The notes below the pieces were generated by a model, which did not search any database, was not told the origin of the DNA, and saw nothing but the letters and a program-made list of their open reading frames with translations. Of a stretch of DNA of 45,266 nucleotides, positions 7,949 through 15,949 are shown piece after piece. The stretch's first letter is position 1. Each line of letters opens with the position of its first letter. This DNA comes from Bacteroidales bacterium (lineage in GTDB: Bacteria; Bacteroidota; Bacteroidia; Bacteroidales; Muribaculaceae), in contig CAAGJW010000054.1 in NCBI GenBank assembly GCA_900770215.1, positions 1 to 45,266 of the forward strand, read 5' to 3'. A program made the position numbers and the translations under genes.

Positions 7949-10795
7949 ATGAAAAAAAATCTATTCACATTCCTACTCGCCCTCGTGGCAACACTGGCAC
8001 AAGCCAGCTCCATCTTTCAGGTCGACGGCTTACTCTATGAGACTTTAAACACCAGTGCAAAAACAGTGGCACTCATAGGTTACTACGACAAAAGCAACAC
8101 CGCAACTACACTGACTGTGCCCGGCATCGTCACCTACAACAACCAAAAGTGGCAGGTTACAGTGATCGACAGGAACGCATTTGCCAACAATACCTACTTG
8201 GAAAAAGTCAACATCCATTATGGAGTGAGAGATATACGTAAATCAGCCTTCAACGGCTGCACCAGCCTGAAGACAGTGCAGGTGAGAAGCTCGGCAAACG
8301 TAATCGGAGAATTGGCATTTGGCAATTGCTCCTCGCTCACCAATGTCGCCCTTGCAGGAAACGTGAGGACGATAAGCAGCACTGCCTTCGCCAACTCCAA
8401 GAAGGGCTACTTGTACTGTGCCACCTACCGAGACCGCAACAGCTACAAGTCGCGACAGTCGCTGGCCTCGGCTTTCAGCAGCATCACAGTCAATCCGTCG
8501 TGGGCTTGCGACTGGATCTACTATGCCAGAGTTGGCGCTTACAGCAACTGCCCGGTGTATATTGTAGTGAGCAAAGCCACCGACATGACCAGCAGCAACC
8601 CCGATCCTGGCGAGTGCAGGATTGTGGGTGGCGCAGGCCCTGGTGTCCCCCTGGCAGGCAGAAGCACTTCGCAAGGCGTGAGCTACATTATAAAAGAGGT
8701 TGCCGATAGCGCATTTCTCAACAACACAAAAATCACCACGGTATCGGGGGCTTGGACCGACAAGGCAAGAACTATCGGCATTGCCGCATTTGCTGGCTGC
8801 ACCGCGCTGCAATATGCCTATCCCGTGGTCGACTCCATCATGGCGCGTGCATTCCTTAACTGCACCAAACTGGCCACCTTGCAATTGGTGGGCGGAAATG
8901 GACCGTATTACATAGGCACGCAAGCCTTCGCGGGGTGCGCATCACTCACAAGCGTCACGCTCCCCAGTACGCTCAAAACTTTAGGCCTCTTTGCATTTGA
9001 CGGCTGTACCAACCTTAAAGAGTACAAGGTCAGTGGGTCGACAGAATTCAGCGCCGACAACGGGCGCCTATTCAACTACGGCAAGACAGTGCTTATACAT
9101 TGTCCGCCGGCATGCCAGAATTTCTCACTTCCATCCACAGTGAGATATCTCTATCCAGGTGCCTTTGCCGGCAACGACTATCTCAAGACCATCACGCTGC
9201 CCTACGGCCTGACTATTGTGCCCATGTTTTGCTTTGAGAAGTGCGCCAACTTGGAAAGCATCTTCCTGCCCAGCACAGTCACACAAATCGAAGGCAGAGC
9301 CTTCAAAGACTGCACAGGGCTCAAACTGGTGTCGTGCAACAGCTCGACCCCACCCTCAACATCGAGCTCAACCTTTAGCGACTGCAACAAGGCGTGCGTG
9401 CTTCAGGTGCCTATGGCCGACGGCGTGAGAAACCTCTACAAGGCAGCACAGGGCTGGGATGTGTTCAAGTCAAAAATGAGCGCCTACAGCTCCTACGACT
9501 TCATCGACAGCGAGACGTCGACGTCCAGTTTCAACTACAACAGAGCCTTCACCATCACAAGCACCAAGAGCGTGACCTGGAACGGGACTACCTATGCCGG
9601 TACGGTAAAAATCGTAAAAAACAGACTCAACAACTTGAAAGGCGATAGATTTATTAGTAACTATGCCACCTACCATGGCAAAAAATACCTTATGAACGAA
9701 ATCGACAACTACGCCTTCACAAGCACGCAAGGGGGTGCATTCACAATCAACTGCAACGCCGTGGCCAAAATCAACCCTTACGCATTTTCGGGGCAAACGT
9801 TGCTTACCGGTGTAGAACTGCCCGAAGTCACCCTCGTCGACACGTCGGCCTTTGCCAGTTGCACATCGCTCAGTAAGATCGGCAAAGCCCAAAAACTCGC
9901 AACGATAGGACAACGGGCATTCAACGGCACTGCACTCAAAGAGGTCGTACTGCCAGCCACTGTAACAAAAATAGGAGCACTATCCTTCACCAATTGCAAA
10001 CAATTGACCCGACTTGAATTACAGAAACGGAAGGGCAACGCTCTACGGTCGTGGGATGGACAATTCTATGGTGGCAACGCAGCCACTTTCAAGTGCTACG
10101 TGCCTCACGACGAATACTACAACTATCAAAAGTCGATCGCCAACTGGACAAAATACTCCATCGATCCCAACATGCCCACCGCAAACCTAAACTGCCACTT
10201 CACGCCCACGAGCGAGACTATGGTCTTCAGCACCAACTATCCCGTCGACTTCCGCGGCAGCAACATCGAGGCCTACACCCTGGCCAACTACGTCCCCAGC
10301 AAGCAAATGGTGCATGCACAACAGTGCTACCAGGCTCCAGCAGCAACTGGCGTGATACTGAGCGGCCTCACCAAGGGCAAGACCTACTATCTCGACCGGC
10401 CGCAAACCACTCCCAACAGTGTGCCCAACCTGCTCGTGGCAACAGCGACAGCCTCGTCCAACGTCTACAACCAGAGCGTGGGCTTCTACTACAACGAAGC
10501 CACAAAGTCGTTTGTGCGTCCCTCCGCCTCCAAAACCATAGGCATGGGCGGGGCCTACCTCAAGTTGACCGCCGACGTTGCAGGCAACACCAAGATGATC
10601 TATATCGACATCTTCGGCTCACAGAGCAAAGGCGACATCGACGGCAACGGCACGATCAACGTGAGCGACGTGACCGCACTCATCAACAAATTGCTGGGCA
10701 CGGCAAGCTACAGCGACACCGTGTGCGACATCGACGGCAACGGCACTGTCAATGTGAGCGACGTGACAGCACTCATAGGCGCCATCACCCACTGA
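7949..10795 (+). CDS. Secreted BspA-type leucine-rich repeat protein with C-terminal dockerin-like repeats
   Basis: A 948-residue exported protein. It begins with a signal peptide (MKKNLFTFLLALVATLAQA). Several arrays of BspA/LRR_5 repeats follow with the pattern AFxxCTSLxxVxL, as in SAFNGCTSLKTVQV and AFAGCASLTSVTLPS, across about residues 60-700. A less repetitive segment follows, and the last 54 residues are two near-identical 23-residue repeats, each with DIDGNGTxNVSDVTALI. This is the calcium-binding F-hand pattern of type I dockerins. No type IX-like sorting tag is present. The ATG at 7949 was chosen because it starts the signal peptide; the frame is open for 77 codons upstream but in noncoding-looking sequence. 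The two cohesin-like genes downstream are plausible partners. BspA-type proteins often mediate adhesion; the ligand is unknown. Confidence 0.88.
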   Translation: MKKNLFTFLLALVATLAQASSIFQVDGLLYETLNTSAKTVALIGYYDKSNTATTLTVPGIVTYNNQKWQVTVIDRNAFANNTYLEKVNIHYGVRDIRKSAFNGCTSLKTVQVRSSANVIGELAFGNCSSLTNVALAGNVRTISSTAFANSKKGYLYCATYRDRNSYKSRQSLASAFSSITVNPSWACDWIYYARVGAYSNCPVYIVVSKATDMTSSNPDPGECRIVGGAGPGVPLAGRSTSQGVSYIIKEVADSAFLNNTKITTVSGAWTDKARTIGIAAFAGCTALQYAYPVVDSIMARAFLNCTKLATLQLVGGNGPYYIGTQAFAGCASLTSVTLPSTLKTLGLFAFDGCTNLKEYKVSGSTEFSADNGRLFNYGKTVLIHCPPACQNFSLPSTVRYLYPGAFAGNDYLKTITLPYGLTIVPMFCFEKCANLESIFLPSTVTQIEGRAFKDCTGLKLVSCNSSTPPSTSSSTFSDCNKACVLQVPMADGVRNLYKAAQGWDVFKSKMSAYSSYDFIDSETSTSSFNYNRAFTITSTKSVTWNGTTYAGTVKIVKNRLNNLKGDRFISNYATYHGKKYLMNEIDNYAFTSTQGGAFTINCNAVAKINPYAFSGQTLLTGVELPEVTLVDTSAFASCTSLSKIGKAQKLATIGQRAFNGTALKEVVLPATVTKIGALSFTNCKQLTRLELQKRKGNALRSWDGQFYGGNAATFKCYVPHDEYYNYQKSIANWTKYSIDPNMPTANLNCHFTPTSETMVFSTNYPVDFRGSNIEAYTLANYVPSKQMVHAQQCYQAPAATGVILSGLTKGKTYYLDRPQTTPNSVPNLLVATATASSNVYNQSVGFYYNEATKSFVRPSASKTIGMGGAYLKLTADVAGNTKMIYIDIFGSQSKGDIDGNGTINVSDVTALINKLLGTASYSDTVCDIDGNGTVNVSDVTALIGAITH
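10634..10792 (+). other. Dockerin-like duplicated segment (within the LRR gene)
   Basis: Two copies of a Ca-binding F-hand repeat (DIDGNGTINVSDVTALI and DIDGNGTVNVSDVTALI) are joined by a short linker. Asp, Asp, Asn and Asp fall at the calcium-ligand spacing of dockerin type I. Confidence 0.75.
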
Positions 10796-11103
10796 GATCT
10801 TATAGCGAGAGCGGACAGACAGACAGATAGGATGGCTGGCATATCCCCTCTCGCTACCCAAAAGGGGCTGGCAAAACGGCGACAAAGTGCCACGAGCATT
10901 GTGACAAAGCAATAAAAAAAGCAATTTTAACAAAAAACAAAGAGAAAAAACATCGGTGTTCAACATTTTATTTATAACTTTGTCGATTGATGGGTAAGAG
11001 GAACTCACTTCAATCCTTCAATCCATAAATATAAATTTTTGGTACAAACGAACGCAATAATAATTAACTAATAAATTTATTAACATTTTAAAATCAATTG
11101 ATT
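10796..11103. other. 308-base intergenic region
   Basis: It holds an inverted repeat just after the LRR-dockerin stop (TAGCGAGAG at 10803-10811, CTCTCGCTA at 10848-10856) without a T tract, and a promoter -7 box at 10975-10982. The 115 bases before the next ATG are AT-rich leader. No gene was seen. Confidence 0.55.
10975..10982 (+). promoter_or_regulatory. Candidate -7 box for the first cohesin-like gene
   Basis: TAACTTTG matches TAnnTTTG about 120 bases before the ATG at 11104. No TTTG at the expected upstream spacing. Confidence 0.5.
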
Positions 11104-11820
11104 ATGAAATTAAAAGCTTTACTCCTGGCTGCATGCGCCGTTGTAGGTCTGAGTGCTTCGGCTCTCCCCAACACTTCGGCCACAGACTCCATGTACATCG
11201 ACGACTTCACAATCGCCCCTGGCGACACAGTGGTCGTTCCTGTGCGTTTCATGAATGCAACAGCCTACTCTGCACTGCAGTGCAGAATTTATCTGACTGC
11301 TCCACTGAAACTTGTTCCAGTTTCGTCTAAGACTATCGCTGGCCAAGTTAAAGACACATGGGTAGCAGGTGTAGGTCGCTCTATTAAATATCAAGCAGAT
11401 AACATCGTGGTTTCCTATTCCACCAATGTCCCTAACGACCAAGAGCTTCGTGTTGTGGGCGTCCAGATGACCAACATCGCTGTTCTCGAGGCTGATGCAA
11501 CAGGTGCTCCAATCTTCAACTTCAAGGTAACTCTGCCCGCCGATGCAAAAGCTGGTGAGACCTATCCTGGCAGACTCGAGCAAGTGCACTACTCCACAGG
11601 TCTTACTGACCAAAGCGCTGATGGTGACGGTCCAAACACCAAGTTTGTCGTGACAAGCGCTGCCACCGCAGTGAAGAACGTGACTACTGCCAAGGCTGTG
11701 AAGAGCGTGCGCTACTACAACGTGGCTGGCATGGAGAGCGCTGAGCCCTTCAACGGTGTGAACATCGTGGTTACCAACTACACCGATGGCACCAAGTCGA
11801 CCACCAAGGTGATCAAGTAA
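11104..11820 (+). CDS. Secreted protein with cohesin-like domain and C-terminal sorting-type tag
   Basis: A 238-residue exported protein. The signal peptide is MKLKALLLAACAVVGLSASA; I start at ATG 11104 rather than the TTG two codons earlier. Residues about 26-185 resemble a cohesin/CBM-like beta-sandwich: it opens with DDFTIAPGDTVVVPVRF, then an ALQCRIYL strand, and later GAPIFNFKVTLPADAKAGE. Cohesins typically bind dockerins. The last 40 or so residues (VRYYNVAGMESAEPFNGVN onward, ending TTKVIK) look like the C-terminal sorting tags of Bacteroidales exported proteins. A paralogue follows at 12174, about 45-50 percent identical in the cohesin-like domain by eye. The cohesin call rests on pattern only; other immunoglobulin-like or CBM folds are possible. 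Confidence 0.65.
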   Translation: MKLKALLLAACAVVGLSASALPNTSATDSMYIDDFTIAPGDTVVVPVRFMNATAYSALQCRIYLTAPLKLVPVSSKTIAGQVKDTWVAGVGRSIKYQADNIVVSYSTNVPNDQELRVVGVQMTNIAVLEADATGAPIFNFKVTLPADAKAGETYPGRLEQVHYSTGLTDQSADGDGPNTKFVVTSAATAVKNVTTAKAVKSVRYYNVAGMESAEPFNGVNIVVTNYTDGTKSTTKVIK

Positions 11821-11850
11821 CAACACAGCACAAAGACTTAAAATCAACCG

Positions 11851-11886
11851 AGGGGACGCTGCACACATTGCGGCGCCCCTTGTTTT
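11851..11886 (+). terminator. Probable terminator after the first cohesin-like gene
   Basis: AGGGGaCGC (11851-11859) pairs with GCGCCCCT (11873-11880) with one bulged A, followed by TGTTTTA. Confidence 0.65.
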
Positions 11887-12124
11887 ATACACATAGCAGT
11901 CGCACTACCAAGAGGCTCAATGATCGCCGTCAAAGATGTGAAGTAGCACGTATCAAGTGTATTTAGGAATCACAATTCTCCATATTTTGCTGTTGAACAA
12001 GTATGGTACACTATGGCTTCTGAACTTAAAATACAAAAAATACAGAACCTAGGAGGATGGTAACGATTTATTATGTTCCTTATAATTTTTCAACAAAGAA
12101 TTATCATTCAATCGATTTTTTTAC

Positions 12125-12132
12125 TACCTTTG
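12125..12132 (+). promoter_or_regulatory. Candidate -7 box for the second cohesin-like gene
   Basis: TACCTTTG fits TAnnTTTG, 42 bases before the ATG at 12174, giving a short leader. Confidence 0.5.
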
Positions 12133-12173
12133 GACGAAATAAATGAAATAATCACACCAAGACACTGAACAAT

Positions 12174-13541
12174 ATGAAAAAAACTCTATTTTCACTCCTC
12201 CTGGCGACAGTAGCAACGTTTGCAAATGCTGCTGACGTGACGGTCTCAAAGACCGACAGTCTGTATATCGACGATTTCACTATTACCGCGGGTGACACCG
12301 TTGAGGTTCCTGTCAATCTTGTTAACGCGACTGCCTATTGCGCATTCCAAAATTCAATCAAGACCCCTGAAGAGGTAATTATCGTACCTGTTTCTTCGAC
12401 TGTAATCGCTGGCACGACGAAATACACTTGGGTAAAAGGCGTTGGACGTTCAGTCAAGTATCAAGACTATGAGGTGTCCTACACCTGCAACCCGGTTTCA
12501 AGCAACGGGCAAAGTCATGAGTTGAGAATTGTAGGCGTTCAAATGACTAACACCAAGGTTCTAGAAGTTAACACAAAAGGCGAGCCAATCTTTAACATCA
12601 AAATATATGTACCGAAAACAACGACTGCTGGCAAATACACTTGCACCGTTGATGGCCTGTCGGGATATCCTCCAAAAGCCTCTACAGGAAACGTTGACGG
12701 CTCAGGCGATGCTTATTTCCCAGTGACAACATTTGTTGTCAACGTGGTTGAGCCTGCACAAGAGACCACGCTGGCCAACCTGCTGGCCAACGGCGTTGAT
12801 GGCAAGACCTACAAGGTGACCGACAACCTGGCTGTTGTGGCCCAATCGCAGAAAACATCGCAAATCTTTGCCAGCGACGGCAACAACAACTGGATAAAAG
12901 TGAACGTGGGCGACAACTACAACGCTGTGAAGGGCTATGCCGGCATCAACGTGACTGGCGTGTTCAGCACTGTCAACGGCAACGCCACCCTCACCGCAAG
13001 CCAGGCTCCCACCCAGGCCAACGCCCAGACGGTGACGCCTGCCACCTACAACCTGGCCGAGCACTTTGCTCCCGCTGCCGATGAGGTATGCTACATTAGC
13101 GGCTTCTACTTCGACAAGCTGGGCGCCAGCTACAGCGACTCCTACACCGAGAGCGACCCCGTGCTGGGCGCCTATAGCGACAACAACAGCGTGGGCCAGT
13201 ATGTGCAATTTAAGAAAGCCGACTGGAACGACCTCACCTTTGCCGGTGCCAACGGTCAGCGCGTAAAGGTGCTGGTGGTGAACGAGCTCAAGAGCGCTTG
13301 GAGCACAGTCAGCAAGATTGCCGCTACCGACCCCGGTGCACACACCAATGTGATAGCCTATGCTCTCGACGCTGCCCAGGTGACTACCGGCGTCGACGAC
13401 GTGAATGCAGCCAAGGCTGTGAAGAGCGTGCGCTACTACAACGTGGCCGGCATGGAAAGCACCACCCCATTTGAAGGCATGAACCTGGTGGTGACCCGCT
13501 ACACCGACGGCACCACAAGCACCAGCAAGGTGATGAAGTGA
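12174..13541 (+). CDS. Secreted cohesin-like protein with an extra central domain and C-terminal sorting-type tag
   Basis: A 455-residue exported paralogue of the preceding protein. The signal peptide is MKKTLFSLLLATVATFANA. Residues about 25-190 form the cohesin-like domain, opening with YIDDFTITAGDTVEVPVNL and sharing blocks such as GVGRSVKYQ and LRIVGVQMTNTKVLE with its neighbour. A central domain of about 220 residues (from TTLANLLANGVDGKTYKVTD) is absent from the neighbour and was not recognised; its strand-rich pattern is compatible with an OB-like fold. The last 45 residues are the same tag as in the neighbour, with 49 of 51 bases identical over part of it. The first third is AT-richer and uses different codons from the rest, suggesting a mosaic origin. 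Confidence 0.65.
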   Translation: MKKTLFSLLLATVATFANAADVTVSKTDSLYIDDFTITAGDTVEVPVNLVNATAYCAFQNSIKTPEEVIIVPVSSTVIAGTTKYTWVKGVGRSVKYQDYEVSYTCNPVSSNGQSHELRIVGVQMTNTKVLEVNTKGEPIFNIKIYVPKTTTAGKYTCTVDGLSGYPPKASTGNVDGSGDAYFPVTTFVVNVVEPAQETTLANLLANGVDGKTYKVTDNLAVVAQSQKTSQIFASDGNNNWIKVNVGDNYNAVKGYAGINVTGVFSTVNGNATLTASQAPTQANAQTVTPATYNLAEHFAPAADEVCYISGFYFDKLGASYSDSYTESDPVLGAYSDNNSVGQYVQFKKADWNDLTFAGANGQRVKVLVVNELKSAWSTVSKIAATDPGAHTNVIAYALDAAQVTTGVDDVNAAKAVKSVRYYNVAGMESTTPFEGMNLVVTRYTDGTTSTSKVMK

Positions 13542-13601
13542 TGACAGGAGCTGTGCCTGCCACCTGCAGCACACGGCACCCAAAATCATAAAAAAATAGA
13601 T

Positions 13602-13640
13602 GCGGCCCGACACAATAGTTGCCGGGTCGCTTCGTTTCTA
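13602..13640 (+). terminator. Possible terminator after the second cohesin-like gene
   Basis: GCGGCCCG (13602-13609) pairs with CGGGTCGC (13623-13630) with one G-U pair, followed by the T-rich TTCGTTTCTA. Confidence 0.5.
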
Positions 13641-13700
13641 CTTTTATATAAAGCAAGGCGACAATTAGCAATCGAAAACAAAACAAAAAAAGATAGTAAA

Positions 13701-14987
13701 ATGAGGAAAACACTTATCGGCATCTCACTGCTGCTGCTCGGGGCAACTGCCGCCACGGCCCAGGATGCCACCTATTTCATCACCCACATGAGCCAGCTCA
13801 CACAGCTGTGGCAAGGTGCCGGGCTCACAGCTAAATACCCCTACCGCTATGCCCTGGTCGACCTCGACGGCGACGGCACCAGCGAGCTGTGGCTGCGCAG
13901 CTACGACGGCATGGACCAAGCCATCGTGGCAGGCGCCAAGGGCAAGAAACCGGCGCTGCTCGCCGCCACCAACGGCAGCAAGCTCCTGGCGGTGAAAGGC
14001 TCCTGCGTGATACTCGACGAGACGGTCGACAACACCACCACCCTCTTCACCTACACGCCTGTGAAAGGCAGTGCCAAGGGCACCGTGGTGACCGACAAGC
14101 GCACCGTGAAGGGCGACACCTACGGCCCCGATGCGCAATACAAGCACCAGTATAGCGTGGAGGGAATGACCGACGCGAAAAAGGCCAACAAATATGCCAA
14201 GAACTTCTTGAAAAAGGCCGACCGCAGCAAGGAGCTCGATGCCGAACAGCTCACTTGGGAGCCCATCACCAACATGGGACTCTACTGGACAAGCAACACC
14301 ACGCGCCGTGAGCGCCCCGTGATGCTCACTGCCGACATCGAGGGCAACCGCTTTGCCTATGACCTGGCCACAGTCGACAATGCCCAGCAATACAAGTACA
14401 TGGCCTTCAAGTCGACCGTGAACGAGATTGTGCCTGCCGGCACGGGCAGCTTCCAGCTCAAGAAAGCCGCACTCAAGGCCAAGATGTTCAAGGGCTATGC
14501 CAGCCACGAGGTGTTTCCCATAGCATTCACAGCTGCCACACGCAAGTCGCACACCTTTGTACCCTTCTCGCGCTGGAAAAGCGGCGAGAAGAAGCAATCG
14601 ATGACCCCTGGCACCAAAAACAGCATCGAGGCGCTCTACGACCGCAGCATCGTGCGCGACCAGTGGCTGGCACAGTGGACCGACAAGAAGAGCCGCAAAG
14701 CCGCAGCCGGCACCGTCTACAACGTGTATGCCGTGTGGATGGACGGGGCACAGATCTCGCCGCTCACGGCCATCGTGCTCATGAAGGGCGATGCCGTCGA
14801 GGCCACCTACGACGTGCGCAGCGACGTGAAGCAACCCGTCAACTATGTCGACAACGTGCCCGAGATACAGTGTGTGTGCACCACCCCCGACACTCCCGTG
14901 GAGCTCTACATCCACCAGGTGATCGACGGCAAGGCCTGCAACATCGTGCTCGACCAGGCCGCTGGCTACCTGCTGCGCGTGCAGTAG
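13701..14987 (+). CDS. Secreted protein of unknown function
   Basis: A 428-residue protein with a clear signal peptide (MRKTLIGISLLLLGATAATAQ). No family was recognised. Near the mature N-terminus is YALVDLDGDGTSELWLRSYDG, an Asp-rich calcium-binding-like loop as in FG-GAP or EF-hand segments. The rest is rich in beta-type sequence and lysine, with no further membrane span and no C-terminal sorting tag like that of the two upstream genes. It lies 159 bases after the second cohesin-like gene and converges with ruvC, the stops being 12 bases apart. Membership of the same functional block is suggested by position only. Confidence 0.75.
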   Translation: MRKTLIGISLLLLGATAATAQDATYFITHMSQLTQLWQGAGLTAKYPYRYALVDLDGDGTSELWLRSYDGMDQAIVAGAKGKKPALLAATNGSKLLAVKGSCVILDETVDNTTTLFTYTPVKGSAKGTVVTDKRTVKGDTYGPDAQYKHQYSVEGMTDAKKANKYAKNFLKKADRSKELDAEQLTWEPITNMGLYWTSNTTRRERPVMLTADIEGNRFAYDLATVDNAQQYKYMAFKSTVNEIVPAGTGSFQLKKAALKAKMFKGYASHEVFPIAFTAATRKSHTFVPFSRWKSGEKKQSMTPGTKNSIEALYDRSIVRDQWLAQWTDKKSRKAAAGTVYNVYAVWMDGAQISPLTAIVLMKGDAVEATYDVRSDVKQPVNYVDNVPEIQCVCTTPDTPVELYIHQVIDGKACNIVLDQAAGYLLRVQ

Positions 14988-14999
14988 CAGCGTGGGCGC

Positions 15000-15566
15000 T
15001 CAGCGCTTCACCCGGTCGGGATGCTGGGCAATATACGACTTCCAGCTGTGCACACCGCGGGCAAAAGCCGGCTTCTGGCACTCGTAGAAGTGGCACAAGG
15101 CCGCAGCCAGGGCATCGGTGGCATCGAGGAAGTCGGGCATCTCGCTGGGGGCAATGTTGAGCTCGCGCTGCAACATGGCAGCCACCTGCTCCTTGCTGGC
15201 CGCACCGTTGCCAGTGATGGCCTGCTTTATCTTGCGCGGCTCATACTCGGTGATCGACAAGTCGTGGTGCAGAGCTGCCGCCATAGCCACCCCCTGGGCG
15301 CGCCCCAGCTTGAGCATCGACTGCACGTTTTTGCCATAGAAGGGGGCTTCGATCGACATCTCGTCGGGCAAATACTCATCGATGAGACTGGTCACGCGCT
15401 CAAAGATGCGCCGTAAGCGCATGTAGTGGTCGTCGTAGCGGTTGAGCTTGAGCACGCCCATGGCGATGAGGCTGGGTTTCTTGCCCTTGACGCCAAGCAG
15501 GCCATAGCCCATGACATTGGTGCCAGGGTCGATGCCTATGATGATTTTGTCGAAATCGCTTTCCAT
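15000..15566 (-). CDS. ruvC: Crossover junction endodeoxyribonuclease RuvC
   Basis: A 188-residue Holliday junction resolvase, which cuts four-way DNA junctions symmetrically with RuvAB during recombination and repair. The RNase H-like core shows IIIGIDPGTNVMGYG with catalytic Asp13, SIEAPFYGKNVQSMLKLG with Glu73, and FLDATDALA with Asp148 and Asp151, so all four acidic residues are present. Length is usual for the family. It begins 2 bases after the stop of the DUF4286 gene, so the two form an operon read leftward; this pairing is common in Bacteroidetes to my knowledge. It converges on the unknown secreted gene. Confidence 0.96.
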   Translation of the reverse strand: MESDFDKIIIGIDPGTNVMGYGLLGVKGKKPSLIAMGVLKLNRYDDHYMRLRRIFERVTSLIDEYLPDEMSIEAPFYGKNVQSMLKLGRAQGVAMAAALHHDLSITEYEPRKIKQAITGNGAASKEQVAAMLQRELNIAPSEMPDFLDATDALAAALCHFYECQKPAFARGVHSWKSYIAQHPDRVKR

Positions 15567-15568
15567 CC

Positions 15569-15886
15569 TTATAGGTCAAGCTTTTCCATCATTGTCGAGA
15601 ACGCGACCACGCGCGAGCCGAAGCGGCTGGCCATGCGGGCCATCAAGTCCTTGCCCACAGCAAGGTTCCAGCGTTGCAGCTGGCCCAGCGAGTCGGCCTC
15701 GAGCTGCAGAGCATAGCTCACGCCGCCGTCGGCGTCGATACCGCGATGCCCCATGATGCGGTGCAGCCGCGGGCGGGTCAATGCGCCGTCGGCAATGGCA
15801 CGAGGCACATACTCCTCGCGCAACCAAGCGAGAAACTCCTGGCAGTGGGCCTCGCCCACATGAAATGTAGTGTTGTAAACAATCAT
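15569..15886 (-). CDS. DUF4286 family protein
   Basis: A 105-residue soluble protein starting MIVYNTTFHVGEAHCQEFL. The pattern of an N-terminal strand with a conserved tyrosine, a helix with EFLAWLREEYVP, and a later YALQLEADSLGQLQRW fits DUF4286, a small ferredoxin-like (dimeric alpha-beta barrel-like) family found beside ruvC in Bacteroidetes. An AGGAG ribosome-binding-like sequence stands about 12 bases before the ATG. The function is unknown; the tight coupling to ruvC (2-base gap) suggests co-expression. Confidence 0.8.
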   Translation of the reverse strand: MIVYNTTFHVGEAHCQEFLAWLREEYVPRAIADGALTRPRLHRIMGHRGIDADGGVSYALQLEADSLGQLQRWNLAVGKDLMARMASRFGSRVVAFSTMMEKLDL

Positions 15887-15949
15887 TTTTCTTGTTACTC
15901 CTTATTATCTAAACTAATATCGATAAATACCAATTAATATAAAAAACAG

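Larger units (their letters stand above)
11821..12173. other. 353-base intergenic region between the cohesin-like paralogues
   Basis: It contains the terminator of the first paralogue (11851-11886) and the -7 box of the second (12125-12132), so the two genes appear to be transcribed separately. No gene was seen in the AT-rich middle. Confidence 0.6.

Noticed and set aside
8200..10000. Repeated segments in the LRR gene as a CRISPR or DNA repeat array
   Set aside because: The periodicity is protein-level BspA leucine-rich repeat; the DNA copies are diverged and no spacers exist.
10803..10856. Inverted repeat TAGCGAGAG/CTCTCGCTA as a terminator
   Set aside because: The 36-base loop and lack of a T tract make it a weak terminator; noted only as part of the intergenic description.
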